A DNA stretch of 64,000 bases from Variovorax beijingensis (GCF_007828835.1 NZ_VIVL01000001.1:310001-374000); one strand, 5' to 3'; positions 9,165 to 18,046 are shown, numbered from the stretch's first letter. Made by a program: numbers and translations. The notes: generated from the letters alone by a model not told the origin.

Positions 9165-10219
9165 AGGTCTTCTTCACCGACGAGCAGCTGCTGCACGATC
9201 CGCAGCAGTTCATGCGGCTGGGCCGCCTCTGCAAGCCGACCGACCTGCCAAGCCGCGCGCATGCGCTGCGCGACGCGCTGGCCCTGCGCGGCATTGCGCT
9301 GGCCGAGCCGCGGGACTATGGCCGCGCGCCGCTCGAAGCCGTGCACAGCGCCGACTACCTCGACTACCTCGAAACCGCCTACGCGCTGTGGCGCGAACTG
9401 AAGGTGCCCGGCGTGGAGCCCGGCATCGAGGTGCTGCCGAATCTTTCGCCGTACTACAACGGCACGCCGGGCGTGGCGCGCGCGCCCTGTCCTTCGCCCT
9501 CGCTGGTGGCGCGCACGGGCTACTACATCAGCGACCTCTCGTGCCCGCTCGGCCCGCACACCTGGCGCTCGATACTGCGCTCGGCCCATACCGCGGTGGC
9601 CGCCGCGGATGCGGTGCTGGAAAGCGGCGACGCGGCCTACGCGCTGTGCCGCCCTTCGGGCCATCACGCGCACCGCGACCGCGCGGGAGGCTTCTGCTAC
9701 ATCAACAACAGCGCCATCGCGGCAGAGCGGCTGTGCGGGCGGCACGGCCGCGTGGCGGTGTTCGACGTCGATGCGCACCACGGCGACGGCACGCAGAACA
9801 TCTTCTATGCGCGCGGCGACGTGCTGACCGTGTCGACGCATGCCGATCCCTCGGGCTACTACCCGTTCTACACCGGCTACGCGCACGAGCGCGGCACGGG
9901 CGCGGGCGAAGGCTTCAACCTGAACCTGCCGCTTGCGCACGGCGCGGACAACGCGGCGTTCCTGCAGGCGGTGGATGAAGGCGCGGCCGCGCTGCGCGAA
10001 TTCGCGCCCAAGGCGCTGGTGCTCGCGCTCGGCTTCGACAGCTACAAGGACGACCCCATCAGCGTGCTCAAGCTCGACCTCGACGCCTACCGCCACATCG
10101 GCGAGCGCGTCGGCGCGCTGAAGCTGCCCACGGTGATCGTGCAGGAAGGCGGCTACATGGTCGAGGCCATCGGCCCCGCGCTCGACAACTTCCTGCGGGG
10201 CTTCCAGGCCGCGCGATGA
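9161..10219 (+). CDS. Histone-deacetylase-fold amidohydrolase (acetylpolyamine amidohydrolase-like), copy 1
   Basis: This 352-residue arginase/deacetylase-fold zinc hydrolase starts with GTG overlapping the aminotransferase stop. The paired catalytic histidines are in RPSGHHAH, zinc ligands are in DVDAHHGDGTQ and in GFDSYKDDP, and the transition-state Tyr is in EGGY. The length and the insert between residues 80 and 125 resemble bacterial acetylpolyamine amidohydrolases, which remove acetyl groups from small amines. It is a paralogue of the protein at 11933-12961, within the same cluster. Confidence 0.88.
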   Translation: MKVFFTDEQLLHDPQQFMRLGRLCKPTDLPSRAHALRDALALRGIALAEPRDYGRAPLEAVHSADYLDYLETAYALWRELKVPGVEPGIEVLPNLSPYYNGTPGVARAPCPSPSLVARTGYYISDLSCPLGPHTWRSILRSAHTAVAAADAVLESGDAAYALCRPSGHHAHRDRAGGFCYINNSAIAAERLCGRHGRVAVFDVDAHHGDGTQNIFYARGDVLTVSTHADPSGYYPFYTGYAHERGTGAGEGFNLNLPLAHGADNAAFLQAVDEGAAALREFAPKALVLALGFDSYKDDPISVLKLDLDAYRHIGERVGALKLPTVIVQEGGYMVEAIGPALDNFLRGFQAAR

Positions 10220-11142
10220 GCACCGCCGCCACGGCTCTCTCATTGCGTCCGGCGGGCTCCAGGCGCGCCGGCGTGGCGCTGTTCTTCTGCGCGCTGGTGG
10301 CCTTTGCCTCCTACGACGCGTTCTGCAAGTACATGCTGCAGTTCTACCCGGCGCCCTTCGTCAACGTGATGCGCTATGTCGCGGTGAGCGGCATTGCCTT
10401 CGCGATGCTGCTGCGCCATGGCGACCTGCGCATGTGGCGCACGCCGCACAAGCCCCTGCTGCTGCTGCGCGGCCTGATGCTCGCGACGGTGGCCACCTGC
10501 TTCATGACCGCGCTGATCTGGATGCCGCTGGCCGAGGCCACGGCCATCTACTTCACCGCGCCGCTCCTGATGGTGGCGCTGTCGCCGTGGCTGCTGGGCG
10601 AGCAGGTGCGGCGCAGCCGCTGGGTGGCGGTGACGGTCGGCTTCGGCGGCATGCTGCTGATCGTGCGGCCGGGGGCCGACCTGCCGCTGCTCGGCACGGT
10701 GCTGATGGCCGTGGCCGCCGTCTGCTACGCCATCTTCCAGCTGCTCACGCGGCGGCTCGCGGGCCTGGTCGCGGGGCCGGTGCAGTACGCCTGGACCGCG
10801 CTGGCCTGCTTCGTCGTCACGCTGCTGCCTGCGCCCTTCTTCCTGCCGGCCCAGCAGCCGCCCTGGGGCGACGTGGCGCTGCTGCTCGCGGGCGGCGCCT
10901 GCAGCGCGGCGGCGCAATGGCTGCTGCTGGCCGCTTTCGAGCGCGTGGAGGCCTCGACGCTCGCGCCGCTCAACTACTTCCAGCTGCTGCTGGCCGTGGC
11001 CTTCAGCACCTTCTGGTTCCGCCGGCCGCCCGACGCGATCGCGATGGCCGGCATCGCGCTGATCATGGCTGCGGGCATCTACCTGGCGCGCGCGGGGCGG
11101 GGCCTGAAGAGCGCACCGGCCGCGCCGGACGCCATCCGGTGA
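10216..11142 (+). CDS. EamA/DMT family transporter
   Basis: This 308-residue integral membrane protein has about ten hydrophobic segments in two EamA repeats. This is the drug/metabolite transporter family, whose members mostly export amino acids and small metabolites. It overlaps the upstream deacetylase by four bases. Its place in a catabolic operon suggests a role in moving the substrate or an intermediate; the direction of transport cannot be read from the sequence. Confidence 0.88.
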   Translation: MSTAATALSLRPAGSRRAGVALFFCALVAFASYDAFCKYMLQFYPAPFVNVMRYVAVSGIAFAMLLRHGDLRMWRTPHKPLLLLRGLMLATVATCFMTALIWMPLAEATAIYFTAPLLMVALSPWLLGEQVRRSRWVAVTVGFGGMLLIVRPGADLPLLGTVLMAVAAVCYAIFQLLTRRLAGLVAGPVQYAWTALACFVVTLLPAPFFLPAQQPPWGDVALLLAGGACSAAAQWLLLAAFERVEASTLAPLNYFQLLLAVAFSTFWFRRPPDAIAMAGIALIMAAGIYLARAGRGLKSAPAAPDAIR

Positions 11143-11185
11143 AGAATCGCCCCTGGCGCAGCATCCCAATGACGAGACAAGCAAC

Positions 11186-11914
11186 ATGGCAACTTCCATA
11201 ACAACTCCTCCTTCTGCCGACGCGGCCCTGTTCGAGTCGGTCGAGTCGACCGACCTCGTCGGGCTGGTCGAGGCCCAGCTGACGCGCGCCATCGTCGAAG
11301 GACGGCTGGCCCCCGGCAGCCGCATCGTCGAGGCCGACATCGCGCGCCGCATGGGCGTGAGCCGCGCGCCGGTGCGCGAGGCGGCGCGGCGGCTCGAACG
11401 CCAGGGCGTGCTGGTGGCCAAACCGCGCCACGGCTTCGCGGTGCGGACCATCAGCGTGCAGGAGATCGACGATTTGTTCGAGGTGCGCCTGAGCCTCGAA
11501 CTCACCTCCATCGAGCTGGCCTGCCGCAAGGCCGACGAAGCGGGCATCGCGCGCGTGCAGGCGCTGGTCGAGGCCATGGTGCGCGAGGCCAACACGCAGC
11601 CGCAGCACCACCGCATCGCCAACGACCTGGCGCTGCACACGCTGATCTGCGAGCTGTCGGGCAATGCGCACCTGCACCGCATCTTCATGAACACGCAGAC
11701 CGAGATGCAGATGATCATCGCGCTGATCGACGCGGTCTACCACGACCCCACCGCCATGGCCGAGACCCACCGCCCCATCGTCGATGCGCTGGTGCGCCGC
11801 GACCCCGAGGCCGCCAAGGCCGCGATGCGCGTGCACCTGGAAGACGCCTGGCAGCACGTGCGCGCGCTGTTCATGAAGCAGCACGGCGCCGCGCCCCTTC
11901 CCGCCCATGCCTGA
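11186..11914 (+). CDS. GntR family transcriptional regulator, FCD subfamily
   Basis: This 242-residue protein has an N-terminal winged helix (about residues 28-95) including the recognition segment MGVSRAPVREA, then an all-helical FCD ligand domain with conserved Asp and His residues that usually hold a metal and an organic acid. It lies inside the catabolic cluster and is the obvious candidate to control it, probably through the palindrome at 760-771. Confidence 0.92.
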   Translation: MATSITTPPSADAALFESVESTDLVGLVEAQLTRAIVEGRLAPGSRIVEADIARRMGVSRAPVREAARRLERQGVLVAKPRHGFAVRTISVQEIDDLFEVRLSLELTSIELACRKADEAGIARVQALVEAMVREANTQPQHHRIANDLALHTLICELSGNAHLHRIFMNTQTEMQMIIALIDAVYHDPTAMAETHRPIVDALVRRDPEAAKAAMRVHLEDAWQHVRALFMKQHGAAPLPAHA

Positions 11915-11932
11915 GACCGGAGAGACACACCG

Positions 11933-12961
11933 ATGAAAGTCGTCTACAGCGATACCCACAAGGACCACGACCCGCAGCTCTTCATGGTGCGCGGCAAGCT
12001 CAAGCGCAGCAACGAGCAGCCCGAGCGTGCATTCCGCCTGCTCGAGGCGGTGCAGCAGGAAGGCCACGAGATCGTCGCCACGCGCGACTTCGGCGCCGGC
12101 CCGCGCGCCGCCATCCACACGCCCGAGTACCTGCGCTTCCTCGAAACCGCCTACGCGCGCTGGCAGCTGCTGGACGACCCGTCGGAAGAAGTGATGCCCA
12201 ACATCCACCCCTTCCCGGGCCAGCCCTGCACCTACCCCGACAGCGTGGTCGGCCAGGCCGGCTTCCACATGGGCGACAACGCCTGCTCCATCGGCGCGCG
12301 CACCTGGGAGGCCGCCATCGCCTCGGCGAACATGGCCACGCATGCGGCGCAGCTCGTGCTCGGTGGCGAGCGCGCGGCCTATGCGCTGTGCCGGCCGCCC
12401 GGCCACCACGCGTACGCCGACCGCGCCAATGGCTTCTGCTACCTCAACAACGTGGCCATTGCCGCGCAGCACCTGCGCGGCGTGCACGACCGCGTGGCCA
12501 TCCTCGACATCGACGTGCACCACGGCAATGGCACGCAGGGGATCTTCTACCGCCGCGCCGACGTGCTGACCATCTCGCTGCACGGCGACCCGCGCAACTT
12601 CACGCCCTTCTTCATCGGCCACGCGCACGAGCGCGGCGAAGGCGAAGGCCTGGGCTACAACATCAACAAGCCGCTGCCGCTGGGCACTGACATCGACGGC
12701 TACCTGCCCGCGCTGCGCGATGCCTGCGACAGCATCCGTGCCTATGCGCCCGACGCACTCGTGGTGGCGCTGGGGCTCGACGCGCACGAGCGCGATCCCT
12801 ACAAGGGCATGAAGATCCAGACCGCCGGCTTCGCCGTGCTGCTGGCCGAGATCGCGCGCCTGGGGCTGCCCACGGTGCTGGTGCAGGAAGGCGGCTACCT
12901 TTCCGACGACCTGGGGCCGAACATTGCGAGTGCGCTGCGCGGTTTCGAGAGCGTCGCATGA
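11933..12961 (+). CDS. Histone-deacetylase-fold amidohydrolase (acetylpolyamine amidohydrolase-like), copy 2
   Basis: This 342-residue protein is close in length to characterised acetylpolyamine amidohydrolases. Catalytic histidines are in RPPGHHAY, zinc ligands in DIDVHHGNGTQ and in GLDAHERDP, and the Tyr in EGGY. It shares the N-terminal layout of the paralogue at 9161-10219 (a short strand, then DPQ and an R-G-K/R-L segment), so the two arose by duplication or parallel recruitment. It overlaps the kinase downstream by four bases, which links deacetylation to phosphorylation in one pathway. Confidence 0.9.
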   Translation: MKVVYSDTHKDHDPQLFMVRGKLKRSNEQPERAFRLLEAVQQEGHEIVATRDFGAGPRAAIHTPEYLRFLETAYARWQLLDDPSEEVMPNIHPFPGQPCTYPDSVVGQAGFHMGDNACSIGARTWEAAIASANMATHAAQLVLGGERAAYALCRPPGHHAYADRANGFCYLNNVAIAAQHLRGVHDRVAILDIDVHHGNGTQGIFYRRADVLTISLHGDPRNFTPFFIGHAHERGEGEGLGYNINKPLPLGTDIDGYLPALRDACDSIRAYAPDALVVALGLDAHERDPYKGMKIQTAGFAVLLAEIARLGLPTVLVQEGGYLSDDLGPNIASALRGFESVA

Positions 12962-14013
12962 CGAATGCAGAGTTCGCCGACGCGCAGGTGCTCAGCGAAG
13001 CCTCGCCCGCGCTCGACGACGCCTGGGTGCGCGAGCTCGCGCGCGAGCGCTACGGCATCGAAGGCGAGATGAAGCCGCTGACCGGCGAGCGTGACCGCAA
13101 CTACCGGCTCGAGCGCGCCACCGACGGCGCCCGCTTCATGCTGAAGATCTCGCACCCGGCCGAGACCGCGCTGGTCGCCGACTTCCAGACCCAGGCCCTG
13201 CTGCACCTCGCGACCACCGACCCCGGCCTGCCGGTGCAGCGCATCGTGCCGACGCGCGAGGGCGCCGCCTCCTTCATCTGCGACCCGGGCGACGGCCTGC
13301 CGCGCGTGGTGCGCCTCTTCAGCTACCTGCCCGGCCTGCCGCTGCCCGAGGCGCCGCGCACGCCGCGGCAGCAGCAGAACCTCGCGCGCATGCTGGCCCG
13401 GCTCGACCTCGCGCTCGCGGGCTTCGAGCACCCGGCCGGCGAGCTGCCGCTGCCCTGGGACCTGCAGCGCGCCGACAGCGTGCGCGGCCTGCTCGCGCAC
13501 ATCGCCGAGCCGGAGCGCCGCGCGCTGGCCGCCGCCGCGCTCGACCGTTTCGAGCGCGATGCCAGGCCGGTGCTGCGCACGCTGCCCGCGCAGCCGATCC
13601 ACAACGACTTCAACATCTACAACCTGCTGGTCGACCCGGCCGACACCGACCGCATCGCCGCGATCCTCGACTTCGGCGACATGGTGCGCGCGCCGTGCAT
13701 CAACGACCTGGCCGTGGCCGCCGCCTACCAGGCCGGCACGGGCGACGATCCGCTCGCGGCCATCGTGCCGCTGGTCGCCGCGTACCACGCGGTGCGGCCG
13801 CTGTCGACGGCCGAGGCCGGCGTGCTGTTCGACCTGATCACGGCGCGGCTCGTGATGGTGGTGGCCATCAGCGGCTGGCGCGCCGCGCGCTATCCCGAGA
13901 ACGCGCCCTACCTGCTGCGCAACAACCCGCTGTCGTGGGCGCGGCTGCAGGCCTGCGAGCGCGTCGGCAGTGCCGCGGCGACAGCAGCCTTTCGCCGCGC
14001 GCTGAAGCTCTGA
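12958..14013 (+). CDS. APH-fold small-molecule kinase, hydroxylysine-kinase-like
   Basis: This 351-residue aminoglycoside-phosphotransferase-fold kinase has an early GERDRNYR segment, the ATP-binding lysine in MLKIS, a catalytic loop HNDFNIYN (His about residue 215) and the metal-binding Asp in ILDFGDM (about residue 238). The ERDRN and ILDFGDM motifs resemble hydroxylysine kinase (HYKK/AGPHD1). The usual HGD of the catalytic loop is HND here. It is followed 10 bp later by a phospho-lyase-like class III enzyme, the natural partner of such kinases. An amino alcohol or hydroxylated amino acid is the likely substrate, by inference. Confidence 0.82.
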   Translation: MTNAEFADAQVLSEASPALDDAWVRELARERYGIEGEMKPLTGERDRNYRLERATDGARFMLKISHPAETALVADFQTQALLHLATTDPGLPVQRIVPTREGAASFICDPGDGLPRVVRLFSYLPGLPLPEAPRTPRQQQNLARMLARLDLALAGFEHPAGELPLPWDLQRADSVRGLLAHIAEPERRALAAAALDRFERDARPVLRTLPAQPIHNDFNIYNLLVDPADTDRIAAILDFGDMVRAPCINDLAVAAAYQAGTGDDPLAAIVPLVAAYHAVRPLSTAEAGVLFDLITARLVMVVAISGWRAARYPENAPYLLRNNPLSWARLQACERVGSAAATAAFRRALKL

Positions 14014-14023
14014 GAGACCGCCC

Positions 14024-15307
14024 ATGACTTCCCTCGCCCCTTCGACCCAGGCCCTCGTCGAGCGTCGCGCGCGCGTGCTCGGCCCGGCCTACCGCCTGTT
14101 CTACGACACGCCGCTGCACCCGGTGCGCGGCGAAGGCGTGTGGCTGTACGACGCCGAGGGCCGGCCCCATCTCGACGCCTACAACAACGTCGCCTCCGTC
14201 GGCCATTGCCATCCGCACGTGGTCGAGGCCATCGCGCGCCAGGCCGGCGTGCTCAACACCCACACGCGCTACCTGCACGAGGGCGTGCTCGACTACGCCG
14301 AGCGGCTGCTCGCCACCCTGCCGGCCGAACTCGCGCACGCGATGTTCACCTGCACCGGCAGCGAGGCCAATGATTTGGCGATGCGCATCGCACGCGCGCA
14401 CACCAAGGCCGAGGGGCTGATCGTCACGCGCTTCGCGTACCACGGCGTCACCGCGTCGATTGCCGAGGCCTCGCCTTCGCTCGGCAAGTTCGTGCAGCTT
14501 GGCGACGCAGTGCGCACCGTGCCCGCGCCCGACAGCTACCGCATCGCGCCCGGCGAGCTGGGCCGCGCGTTCGCGAACGGCGTGCGCGAGGCCATCACCG
14601 ACCTCAAGGCGCAGGGCATGCGCCCGGCCGCCCTGATGGTCGACACCGTGTTCTCGAGCGACGGCATCTTCACCGACCCGCCCGGCTTCATGGCCGAGGC
14701 GGTGGACGCGGTGCGCGAGGCCGGCGGCCTCTTCATCGCCGACGAAGTGCAGCCCGGCCTCGGCCGCACCGGCGACGCGTTCTGGGGCTTCCAGCGGCAT
14801 GGCGTGGTGCCCGACATCGTCACCATGGGCAAGCCGCTCGGCGCCGGCCATCCGCTGGCCGGCCTTGCGGTGCGGCCCGGGGTGCTGGCCGCCTTCGGCC
14901 GCGAGTGCCGCTACTTCAACACCTTCGGCGGCAACCCGGTCTCGATGGCCGCGGGCATGGCGGTGCTCGACGTGATCGAGCGCGAAGGCCTGATGGCCAA
15001 CGCGCAGCGCGTCGGCCGTTACCTGCGTGCGCAGATCGCGAAGCTCGCCGAGCGCCATGCGCTGATCGGCGACGTGCGCGGCGCGGGCCTGTTCGTGGGC
15101 GTGGAGCTCGTCACGGACCGCCGCGTCCGCACGCCCGCCACCGCGGAAACCGCGCGCATCGTCAACGGCCTGCGCGAGAGGCAGGTGCTGCTGAGCGCCA
15201 CCGGCGAACATGCCAGCACGCTCAAGATCCGCCCGCCGCTGGTGTTTTCCGAAGCCCATGCCGACCTGCTGGTCGAGACGCTGGACCAGGTGCTGGCCGG
15301 CCTCTGA
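14024..15307 (+). CDS. Class III PLP enzyme, phospho-lyase type (hydroxylysine/ethanolamine-phosphate phospho-lyase-like)
   Basis: This 427-residue class III PLP enzyme has its Schiff-base lysine in [11 protein letters not shown] (about residue 270). That motif, the [11 protein letters not shown] segment and the C-terminal VLLSATGEH...LKIRPP segment are the pattern of the AGXT2L1/AGXT2L2 phospho-lyases rather than of ordinary aminotransferases. Those enzymes eliminate phosphate and ammonia from phosphoethanolamine or 5-phosphohydroxylysine to give an aldehyde. Together with the kinase immediately upstream it forms a complete two-step route. The exact substrate is inferred, not shown. Confidence 0.83.
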   Translation: MTSLAPSTQALVERRARVLGPAYRLFYDTPLHPVRGEGVWLYDAEGRPHLDAYNNVASVGHCHPHVVEAIARQAGVLNTHTRYLHEGVLDYAERLLATLPAELAHAMFTCTGSEANDLAMRIARAHTKAEGLIVTRFAYHGVTASIAEASPSLGKFVQLGDAVRTVPAPDSYRIAPGELGRAFANGVREAITDLKAQGMRPAALMVDTVFSSDGIFTDPPGFMAEAVDAVREAGGLFIADEVQPGLGRTGDAFWGFQRHGVVPDIVTMGKPLGAGHPLAGLAVRPGVLAAFGRECRYFNTFGGNPVSMAAGMAVLDVIEREGLMANAQRVGRYLRAQIAKLAERHALIGDVRGAGLFVGVELVTDRRVRTPATAETARIVNGLRERQVLLSATGEHASTLKIRPPLVFSEAHADLLVETLDQVLAGL

Positions 15308-15371
15308 CCGATCGCATGGCGCCGATCGCCGCCTTGCGCCAGAATCGTTCGCCCCCACGACCCTTGCCATC

Positions 15372-16577
15372 ATGAACATCGTCGATTCCTTTGCCGCCCA
15401 CGCCTCCCGCTTCGTCGACATCCGGCGCGACATCCACGCCCATCCCGAACTCGGCTTCGAGGAGCACCGCACTTCCGAAAAGGTGGCGGGCCTGCTTGCC
15501 GAATGGGGCATCGAGGTGCACCGCGGCATTGCCGGCACCGGCCTGGTCGGCGTGCTGCGCAAGGGCACCGGCACGCGCACCATCGGCCTGCGCGCCGACA
15601 TGGATGCGCTGCCGCTGCACGAGGCCAACGAGTTCGCCCACAAGTCCACCCATGCCGGCCGCATGCACGCCTGCGGCCACGACGGCCACACCACCATGCT
15701 GCTGGCCGCCGCCTGGCACCTGTCGCAGCAGGGGCCCGACGACTTCGACGGCACCGTGCATTTCATCTTCCAGCCGGCCGAGGAGATGGGCAAGGCCGGT
15801 GCGAAGAAGATGATCCAGGACGGCCTGTTCGAGCGCTTCCCGTGCGACGCGGTCTTTGCGCTGCACAACTTTCCCGTCGGCGACGTGGGCCGCTTCGCGC
15901 TCAACGAAGGCGCGCTGATGGCGTCGAGCAACACCTACAGGATCACCATGCATGGGCGCGGCACGCATGCCTCGATGCCGCACACCGGCATCGACCCCGT
16001 GGCCGCGGTGGTCACGCTCGCGCAGCAGCTGCAGACCATCGTGCCGCGCACCATTCCGAGCACCGAGCGCGCCCTGCTTGCGGTCACGCAGCTGCAGGGC
16101 TCGGATGCGCCCAACGTGATTCCCGATGTGGCCACGGTCGGCGGCACCATCCGCACCTTCTCCATCGAGGCGATCGACAAGATCGAGGCGCGGCTGCGCG
16201 AAGTGGCGGCCGGCGTGGCCGCCGCGCACGGCTGCACGGCCGAGGTTTTCTTCAACCGTTCCTCGCCGCCGGTGGTCAACCACCCGGCCGAGGCGCGCTT
16301 TGCCGCCAGCGTGATGCGCGAGGTGGTGGGCGACGGCATGGTCACCGACAACTTCCCTGCCGTGATGGGCGCCGAGGACTTCGCCCACATGCTGCTCGCG
16401 CGGCCCGGCTGCTATGCGTTCCTGGGCAATGGCGACGGCGACCACCGGCTCGACGGCCACGGGCCCGGCCCTTGCATCATCCACAACACCTCGTTCGACT
16501 TCAACGACGAGATCATTCCGATCGGCGCCAGCTACTTCGTGAAGCTGGTGCAGCGCTGGCTGCCGTCGGGCGGCTGA
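15372..16577 (+). CDS. M20 family metallo-amidohydrolase (hippurate hydrolase/aminoacylase-like)
   Basis: This is a 401-residue M20D-type peptidase/amidohydrolase. Metal ligands are visible in ACGHDGHTT and in the QPAEEMGKAG segment, with the late histidine near the C-terminus. A dimerisation insert follows near residues 185-290. ATG at 15372 gives the usual family length and the typical N-terminus ending in HAHPELGFEE. Members deacylate N-acyl amino acids. It sits 64 bp after the phospho-lyase gene and 27 bp before a Bug protein, and extends the amide-hydrolysis theme of the cluster. Confidence 0.92.
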   Translation: MNIVDSFAAHASRFVDIRRDIHAHPELGFEEHRTSEKVAGLLAEWGIEVHRGIAGTGLVGVLRKGTGTRTIGLRADMDALPLHEANEFAHKSTHAGRMHACGHDGHTTMLLAAAWHLSQQGPDDFDGTVHFIFQPAEEMGKAGAKKMIQDGLFERFPCDAVFALHNFPVGDVGRFALNEGALMASSNTYRITMHGRGTHASMPHTGIDPVAAVVTLAQQLQTIVPRTIPSTERALLAVTQLQGSDAPNVIPDVATVGGTIRTFSIEAIDKIEARLREVAAGVAAAHGCTAEVFFNRSSPPVVNHPAEARFAASVMREVVGDGMVTDNFPAVMGAEDFAHMLLARPGCYAFLGNGDGDHRLDGHGPGPCIIHNTSFDFNDEIIPIGASYFVKLVQRWLPSGG

Positions 16578-16604
16578 GCGAAGAAGTTTTCCACTGCAAC
16601 GACG

Positions 16605-17600
16605 ATGATGAAAGCGGCCAACCCGATGACCTCCACCCTGTTCACCCGGCGTTCGCTCGCTGCCCTTGCAGCCGCCGCGGCACTCGGCGCCCTTGCGCCC
16701 GTGCACGCGCAGCAGCGCGTGATCCACATCGTCGTGCCCTTCGGCACGGGCGCGGTGCAGGACACGGTGGCGCGCGCCTTCAACGCCGAACTGGGCGCGG
16801 CGCTCAACGCCAGCGCCATCGTCGAGAACCGCGCGGGCGCGGGCGGCACGGTGGGCGCGGCGGCGGTGGCCAAGGCGCCGCCGGACGGCAACACGCTGGT
16901 GCTCGCGGCCGCGAGCCACAACATCGCGGGCTTCCTGTACAGCAAGCTGTCGTACGACCCGCTGAAGGATTTCGTCGGCGTGGCCAACATCGGCAACGCG
17001 GGCTACGCGCTGGCGGTCTCGAGCGGGCTCAACGTGTCGAACACGGCGGACTTCATCAAGGAGGTCAAGGCCAATCCGGGCAAGTACAACTACGCCTCGG
17101 CCGGCAACGGCAGCGCCACGCACCTGGCGATGGCGTCGTTCCTCGCCAAGGCCGGGCTGCAGATGACGCACATCCCGACCAAGTCGACCGGCGAGGCCGT
17201 CAACGAGGTGCTCGCGGGCCGCGTGCAGGCCGTGATCTCGTCGAGCATCGGCGTGATGGGTTTCCAGGCCGATCCGCGCATGAAGCTGCTCGCCTCCACC
17301 GGCCAGGCGCGCAGCCCGTTCCTGCCCAGCCTGCCGACGGTGGTCGAGAGCGGCCTGCCGGGCTACGCCTTCGATTCATGGATCGGCCTGCTCGCGCCGG
17401 CGGGCACGCCCAAGGCCGAGGTCGAGCGCCTCAACGCGGCCACCAACAAGGTGCTGTCCGATCCGGCGATCCAGGAGCGCTTCAAGCGCCTGGGCGTGGA
17501 GCCGCGCACGCAAAGCGCCGAGGAGTTCCAGAAGCTGCTGCGTGCCGATTGGGATGCGATGGGCGCGGTGGTGAAGGCTTCGGGGGCGAAGATCGACTGA
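16605..17600 (+). CDS. Bug family tripartite tricarboxylate transporter substrate-binding protein
   Basis: This 331-residue periplasmic binding protein has a signal peptide with an RRS motif ending at AHAQQ-like residues near position 35. The Bug-typical IVVPFGTGA segment and the ENRAGAGGT motif follow. An alternative start is the in-frame ATG at 16626. No TctA or TctB membrane subunits are nearby, as is common for the many orphan Bug proteins in Burkholderiales. The ligand is probably a carboxylate linked to this cluster. Confidence 0.92.
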   Translation: MMKAANPMTSTLFTRRSLAALAAAAALGALAPVHAQQRVIHIVVPFGTGAVQDTVARAFNAELGAALNASAIVENRAGAGGTVGAAAVAKAPPDGNTLVLAAASHNIAGFLYSKLSYDPLKDFVGVANIGNAGYALAVSSGLNVSNTADFIKEVKANPGKYNYASAGNGSATHLAMASFLAKAGLQMTHIPTKSTGEAVNEVLAGRVQAVISSSIGVMGFQADPRMKLLASTGQARSPFLPSLPTVVESGLPGYAFDSWIGLLAPAGTPKAEVERLNAATNKVLSDPAIQERFKRLGVEPRTQSAEEFQKLLRADWDAMGAVVKASGAKID

Positions 17601-17620
17601 TCTTGTGCTGTTGTTCTTGG

Positions 17621-17665
17621 CGCTCTTGTTCGGGGCGCTCTTGTTCGGGGCGCTCTTGTTCGGGG
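17621..17665. repeat. Three perfect tandem copies of a 15-bp unit
   Basis: The unit CGCTCTTGTTCGGGG occurs three times without a mismatch at 17621-17635, 17636-17650 and 17651-17665. A degenerate copy precedes it. It lies 20 bp after the stop of the Bug gene and just before the inverted repeat at 17682. Confidence 0.95.
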
Positions 17666-17681
17666 CGCGTGCACAGGCCAC

Positions 17682-17891
17682 CGGGTACTCCCCTCCGCGA
17701 ATGTCCCCCGGCCGCGGCCTCCTCCTTTATTTCGCTGCGGGGAGCACCCGATGCCCTGTGCACAGGGCACGCTGTTGGTTCGCGGCTGATCAACCCGTGC
17801 TCTGAACACGAGCACGCCGATGGGGTGCCTTGCGCAGCGAAATAAAGGAGGAGGCCGCAGGCCGGGGGACATTCGCGGAGCAAGGTACCCC
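17682..17891. repeat. Large imperfect inverted repeat with nested palindromes (cruciform-like element)
   Basis: Arms of about 68-70 bp (17682-17749 and 17822-17891) are near-perfect reverse complements. The 72-bp centre contains a 16-bp perfect palindrome (17753-17768) and a 7-bp stem hairpin (17796-17802 with 17810-17816). No open reading frame in it looks like a gene, and no transposase is near. The 446-bp gap between the two catabolic clusters consists of the tandem repeat, this element and the promoter-like AT-rich stretch. It may be a dispersed non-autonomous repeat of the genome or a bidirectional transcription barrier. Confidence 0.85.
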
Positions 17892-17974
17892 GTCGGCGTG
17901 ATCGCGCCCCGAAGGTCCCGTCTGTGCCCCGATATCACAGAAGCCCTTAACTCCGAAAGAGTGCGTCCCCTACA

Positions 17975-18010
17975 CATATCTTGACGATATATCATTAATA
18001 TATTTAAAGT
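17975..18010 (+). promoter_or_regulatory. AT-rich promoter/operator region of the hydroxyproline operon
   Basis: A sharply AT-rich stretch stands out from the surrounding G+C-rich DNA. It contains TTGACG at 17981-17986, the palindrome GATATATC at 17986-17993 and the repeated ATTAATATATTTA segment. It ends about 37 bp before the first gene of the operon. The pieces suggest overlapping promoter and operator, with the GntR regulator at the end of the operon as the likely binder. A well-spaced -35/-10 pair could not be defined. Confidence 0.45.
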
Positions 18011-18046
18011 AGGACCCTTCCCCACCGCACATCCAGGAGCGCTCAC

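Noticed and set aside
9161-12961. True histone deacetylases acting on chromatin
   Set aside because: The fold is the same, but the size and the operon with amine enzymes fit small-molecule deacetylases of the acetylpolyamine type.
17601-17891. Insertion sequence remnant or CRISPR-like repeat
   Set aside because: There is no transposase fragment, and the 15-bp units are directly adjacent with no spacers. The inverted arms do not flank a gene.
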